Notes under the pieces: generated by a model
Seen by the model: only the letters and a program-made list of their open reading frames with translations
The model's database searches: none
Told to the model about the DNA's origin: nothing
NCBI RefSeq assembly: GCF_004123795.1
Contig: NZ_MSSM01000011.1
Span: forward strand, 107,832-171,831
Reading direction: 5' to 3'
DNA from: Lacticaseibacillus chiayiensis
GTDB taxonomy: Bacteria > Bacillota > Bacilli > Lactobacillales > Lactobacillaceae
Length of the DNA stretch: 64,000 nt
Program-made: the position numbers and the translations under genes
Shown here: positions 61,443 through 64,000 of the stretch, piece by piece
How the letters are laid out: each line of letters begins with the position of its first letter
How positions within the stretch are numbered: position 1 is the stretch's first letter

Positions 61443-62534
61443 ATGCGCAACCAAAGAAAAATTAAAATACTTGTAATCTTACCTTTCTTGTCTGGAGAGG
61501 GAGGCACGGAAACAGTTGTTAATGAATGGATATCCCATTTTGAAAATTCCTCCAATCTTGAGGTAAAGTATCTTTTGCCGCAGGGATCTATGCGCGATCA
61601 TTGGTATCCAGATTCTCGGAGTATTAAAGTTTTTAGATTTGCCCAAGTTTTCAAAAATGTACGACCTGTGCGCAATGCGCTTGGCGCAATCTGGCTTATG
61701 TTTGGGATTCTATTTACTTCAGCTGATGAGGTAGTTTGTTTAAGCACAAAACTGATTTATGAGGTTGCCTTTTTAAGAAAGACATTTCGAAAGAAATTTA
61801 AAATAGTTTCATGGATTCATTTCTCTTTGCTTCATGGTCAAGATATAAATCTAAATGATCTTAAGAAAGCAGATTATCACTTGGCTATTAGTTCGGGAAT
61901 CCAGAGACAAATGCATGATATCGGCATCAATGATTCAAATATTGGTGTTGTTTGGAATCCTATTGCCCCCTCCCTTAACGTAATACCGGAAGCTACAAAT
62001 AGTCCTTTTAAGTTTATCTATATTGGAAGGATTTTTATTGATGGACAAAAGAATTTAAGAGAACTTGTTGCTGGGCTGAGCTCTCTAAATAAAAGTACGA
62101 CACGTTGGACGTTGGATGTATTTGGTGACGGACCAGATATGGCCGAGTTCAAGAAATTGATTGCTAAAAAAGGAATTGCTCGTCAAGTGATTTTCCATGG
62201 TTGGGTAAAACATCCCTTTGATCGAATAGAGAGTGCAGATTGTTTGCTTCTCACCTCTAGATATGAAGGATTTGTTTTGGTCCTTGGCGAGGCAATTGCT
62301 AGAGGAGTACCCGTAATTAGTTCAGATTGTCCCACTGGGCCAGATGATATTGTGAATGATAGTAATGGGTACCTCTATCCGCCTGGTGATGTGCAGACAT
62401 TGACAGCTAAGATGAAGTCTGTTATTGACAATGAGAAGGCATTCAATCATCAGAAGTTGCCAAATACTATTGTCGACTTTTATCCCAAATCTTATTTTAA
62501 GCGTCTTGAGAAATATCTTTTTGATTTTTCTTAA
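61443..62534 (+). CDS. Glycosyltransferase, GT4-type (GT-B)
   Basis: ATG lies three bases after the previous stop, with GAAGGGAG inside the upstream gene. The 363-residue protein reads ILVILPFLSGEGGTETVVNE, WIHFSLLHGQ, AISSGIQRQM, VWNPIAPSL, FIYIGRIFIDGQKNLRELV, FGDGPDMAEF and LLTSRYEGFVLVLGEAIARG with the E-x7-E pair, then VISSDCPTGPDDIV. This is a retaining GT4 pattern similar to galactosyl- or GlcNAc-transferases; the substrate is not set by sequence. Confidence 0.9.
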   Translation: MRNQRKIKILVILPFLSGEGGTETVVNEWISHFENSSNLEVKYLLPQGSMRDHWYPDSRSIKVFRFAQVFKNVRPVRNALGAIWLMFGILFTSADEVVCLSTKLIYEVAFLRKTFRKKFKIVSWIHFSLLHGQDINLNDLKKADYHLAISSGIQRQMHDIGINDSNIGVVWNPIAPSLNVIPEATNSPFKFIYIGRIFIDGQKNLRELVAGLSSLNKSTTRWTLDVFGDGPDMAEFKKLIAKKGIARQVIFHGWVKHPFDRIESADCLLLTSRYEGFVLVLGEAIARGVPVISSDCPTGPDDIVNDSNGYLYPPGDVQTLTAKMKSVIDNEKAFNHQKLPNTIVDFYPKSYFKRLEKYLFDFS

Positions 62535-62635
62535 TAAGCTAAAGGATACTTAATATTGAAATTCTTGATTTGACATGTGATACTTGTTTGTCAGACTCAA
62601 AGTGACTTGCCCACCAATTTAAGGAGCGTTATAAA

Positions 62636-63433
62636 ATGTATATTAATGTTCTTGTTGCAACACATAAACCATATCATATGCCTTCAGACCCCGCGTACAT
62701 GCCGATGTTCGTGGGTAGCAGCCTTCATGATGAAATTCCAAGGGGGTACCAGCGTGATGATCAAGGTATTAATATATCAATCAAGAATCCGCATTATAAC
62801 GAAGTGACAGCGATATACTGGGCTGCTAATAATCTAAATGCAGATGCAATTGGGTTAGTTCACTATCGCCGCTATTTTTCCAAAAAATCTCTTTTCCCAA
62901 AGAAGGACTTTTCATCAATTTTAAACAAACGCGAAATTGAAGAACTGTTAAAGAGTTCCAGCATCATCGTTCCGAAACCGCGAAATTATTATATTGAGAC
63001 GATCGAATCGCACTACCGCCACAGTCATAGCGCGATCGGTATTGATGCTTTGTATGAGGTAATCGCTGAACAACCTGAAGCCTATCGTGACAGTTTCGCC
63101 AAAGTCATGCATTCAAAACATGCGCATATGTTCAATATGTTCATCATGCGACGACAAGAGTTCATGGCATATTCCTCTTGGTTGTTTTCCATTCTTTTTG
63201 CAGTTGAGGCAAAAATCAATTTTTCCAAGTTACAGGGCAATGAAACTCGAGTAATGGGATTTCTTGCAGAATTGCTAATGGATACATGGCTTTTGGCCAA
63301 CAAAAAAACGTATGTTGAGTGTCCCGTTATTTTCATGGAGAATGAGCATATCATCAAAAAGGCACGTAATCTCATTGTAAACAAATTAACTGGAACTCAT
63401 GTCCAACTTGACACGCATATTGGAACCAAGTGA
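62636..63433 (+). CDS. DUF4422 glycosyltransferase
   Basis: ATG follows AAGGAG by nine bases. The 265 residues match DUF4422 proteins of capsule and EPS clusters: INVLVATHKPYHMP, MFVGSSLHDEIP, GINISIKNPHYNEVTAIYWA, IGLVHYRRYF, IIVPKPRNYYIETIESHY, FNMFIMRRQEFMAYSSWLF and ETRVMGFLAELLMDTWL. They are GT-A-like; a beta-1,4-galactofuranosyl- or galactosyl-transferase role has been proposed for some members. It is the last complete EPS gene here. Confidence 0.88.
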   Translation: MYINVLVATHKPYHMPSDPAYMPMFVGSSLHDEIPRGYQRDDQGINISIKNPHYNEVTAIYWAANNLNADAIGLVHYRRYFSKKSLFPKKDFSSILNKREIEELLKSSSIIVPKPRNYYIETIESHYRHSHSAIGIDALYEVIAEQPEAYRDSFAKVMHSKHAHMFNMFIMRRQEFMAYSSWLFSILFAVEAKINFSKLQGNETRVMGFLAELLMDTWLLANKKTYVECPVIFMENEHIIKKARNLIVNKLTGTHVQLDTHIGTK

Positions 63434-63649
63434 GTGCGGCCGGCAATTTAATTCTGCCATTTCGGCAATTCAAGAATAGCGGTTTCTCACGGACAAAAAT
63501 TATACCCGAATTGTCAAATGAAGTGCAACAGTGAAGACCAAGAAGAAAGAAGCGGTCTATAGGTTTTGAACTTAGGGTTTTGAACTTAGGGTTTGGGGGT
63601 TGGCCTCTCCTCCGGGGGTCCTGGGGGAGAGGACCCCCGGAAAATTTCG
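63434..63649. other. Boundary between EPS genes and IS30 element, with tandem repeat
   Basis: No gene is supported. A 14-base unit GGTTTTGAACTTAG occurs twice in tandem (63562-63575, 63576-63589) followed by a partial third GGTTT. The IS-proximal part is GC-rich and holds the hairpin listed next. The exact IS end cannot be fixed because its other end is outside the window. Confidence 0.5.
63612..63640. terminator. GC-rich hairpin at the IS30 end
   Basis: CCGGGGGTCCT and AGGACCCCCGG pair perfectly over 11 bases with a seven-base loop. It lies just after the transposase stop on the minus strand and probably ends its message; AAAATTTCG borders it on the right. Confidence 0.6.
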
Positions 63650-64000
63650 TCAAAATGTTGCGACCGGTGTTTGGACAGTTCGCCGTGGTTGGCTGAATTG
63701 CTGGAAGACGTCGGCAGCACTCCTGTAACCCAAGCTTTTACGCAGCCTGCCATTAAGAACCTTCTGAGCTTCGTGAATATACGTCTTACTGAAGTGGTGG
63801 AGCGAGATGCCCTTGGGTATGAGCTCACGGATGAGGCCATTCGCGTTCTCATTACTGCCGCGTTCGCTCGGCGTGTAAGGATGACAATAGTAGATTTGCG
63901 TTCCTTTGACGCGGTCGAGCAAGGCAAACTCAGAGCCGTTATCAAAGGTGATTGAATGAAACCACTTAGCGCCCTTTGAGTTGATGACCCGCTGTAGGAC
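63650..64000 (-). mobile_element. IS30-family transposase, C-terminal part (runs off the window)
   Basis: The minus frame is open to the window end and reads VLQRVINSKGAKWFHSITFDNGSEF (read across about residues 1-25 of the visible part; the Asp in TFDNGSEF is the second DDE residue), then YYCHPYTPSERGSNENANGL with the catalytic Glu, then IRELIPKGISLHHFSKTYI and GRLRKSLGYRSAADVF. This is the conserved C-terminal DDE region of IS30 transposases. The stop at 63650 ends the gene about 10 bases from a GC-rich hairpin. The element interrupts or borders the EPS cluster. Confidence 0.93.

Noticed and set aside
63593..63955. 120-residue plus frame in the IS element
   Set aside because: It is antisense to the IS30 transposase, whose DDE-region motifs are clear on the minus strand.
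1..64000. CRISPR arrays, tRNA or rRNA genes, prophage modules
   Set aside because: No regularly spaced repeats, no tRNA-like cloverleaf with CCA-end, no rRNA segments and no phage structural or lysis genes were recognised.

Overview
The window looks like chromosome of a Lacticaseibacillus (L. casei / paracasei / rhamnosus group). The signs are strong AGGAGG-type ribosome sites, moderate GC with GC-rich third positions in core genes, many sugar PTS parts, a LutABC lactate operon, a WxL-type surface protein, a class II preQ1 riboswitch before queT, and a Wzx/Wzy exopolysaccharide (EPS) cluster with galactofuranose genes. No rRNA, tRNA, CRISPR or prophage module was seen. Species assignment is inference.

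Region 1 (1-2.2 kb) is a decayed sugar locus: the end of a LacI regulator, a GH13 glucosidase cut after its nucleophile, and the tail of a glucose-family PTS permease, joined by an internal deletion. Region 2 (2.2-17.8 kb) is an accessory, defence-rich stretch. It holds a three-gene ABC-three-component (ABC-3C) cassette (SMEK-domain protein, small middle component, DUF2326 ATPase) with a small membrane protein upstream, a YhgE/Pip envelope protein, an AbrB-membrane fusion protein facing another membrane protein, a 1582-residue Type ISP restriction-modification enzyme, and a nuclease-helicase gene broken by two frameshifts, each at a poly-A run.

Region 3 (17.8-24.6 kb) has an RpiR regulator divergent from nanE, a PTS remnant, an Fst/Lpt-like type I toxin-antitoxin locus, a PfkB kinase, gene remnants, a degenerate WxL protein and a DUF2335 gene pair. 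Region 4 (24.8-35 kb) has a RecD2-like helicase, YaaA, an alpha-galactosidase divergent from a lactose/cellobiose-type PTS operon lacking IIB, and a CHRD-like protein.

Region 5 (35-52 kb) is mostly core: lutABC, efp, a drug-type MFS transporter, oppABCDF, a phosphatase, an XRE regulator, a DUF2829 gene coupled to an SDR oxidoreductase, riboswitch-controlled queT, and an SGNH hydrolase. Region 6 (52-64 kb) is the EPS cluster: rmlB, wzd, wze, glf, wzx, wzy and four glycosyltransferases, ending in an IS30-family element that runs off the window. Wzd/Wze control chain length, Glf supplies UDP-Galf, the transferases build the repeat unit, Wzx flips it and Wzy polymerises it. The priming transferase is not in the window.

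Four copies of a roughly 120-bp palindromic intergenic repeat lie between 21.9 and 39.7 kb. The least described items are the ABC-3C cassette, the AbrB-membrane fusion pair, the hidden type I toxin locus and the repeat family.
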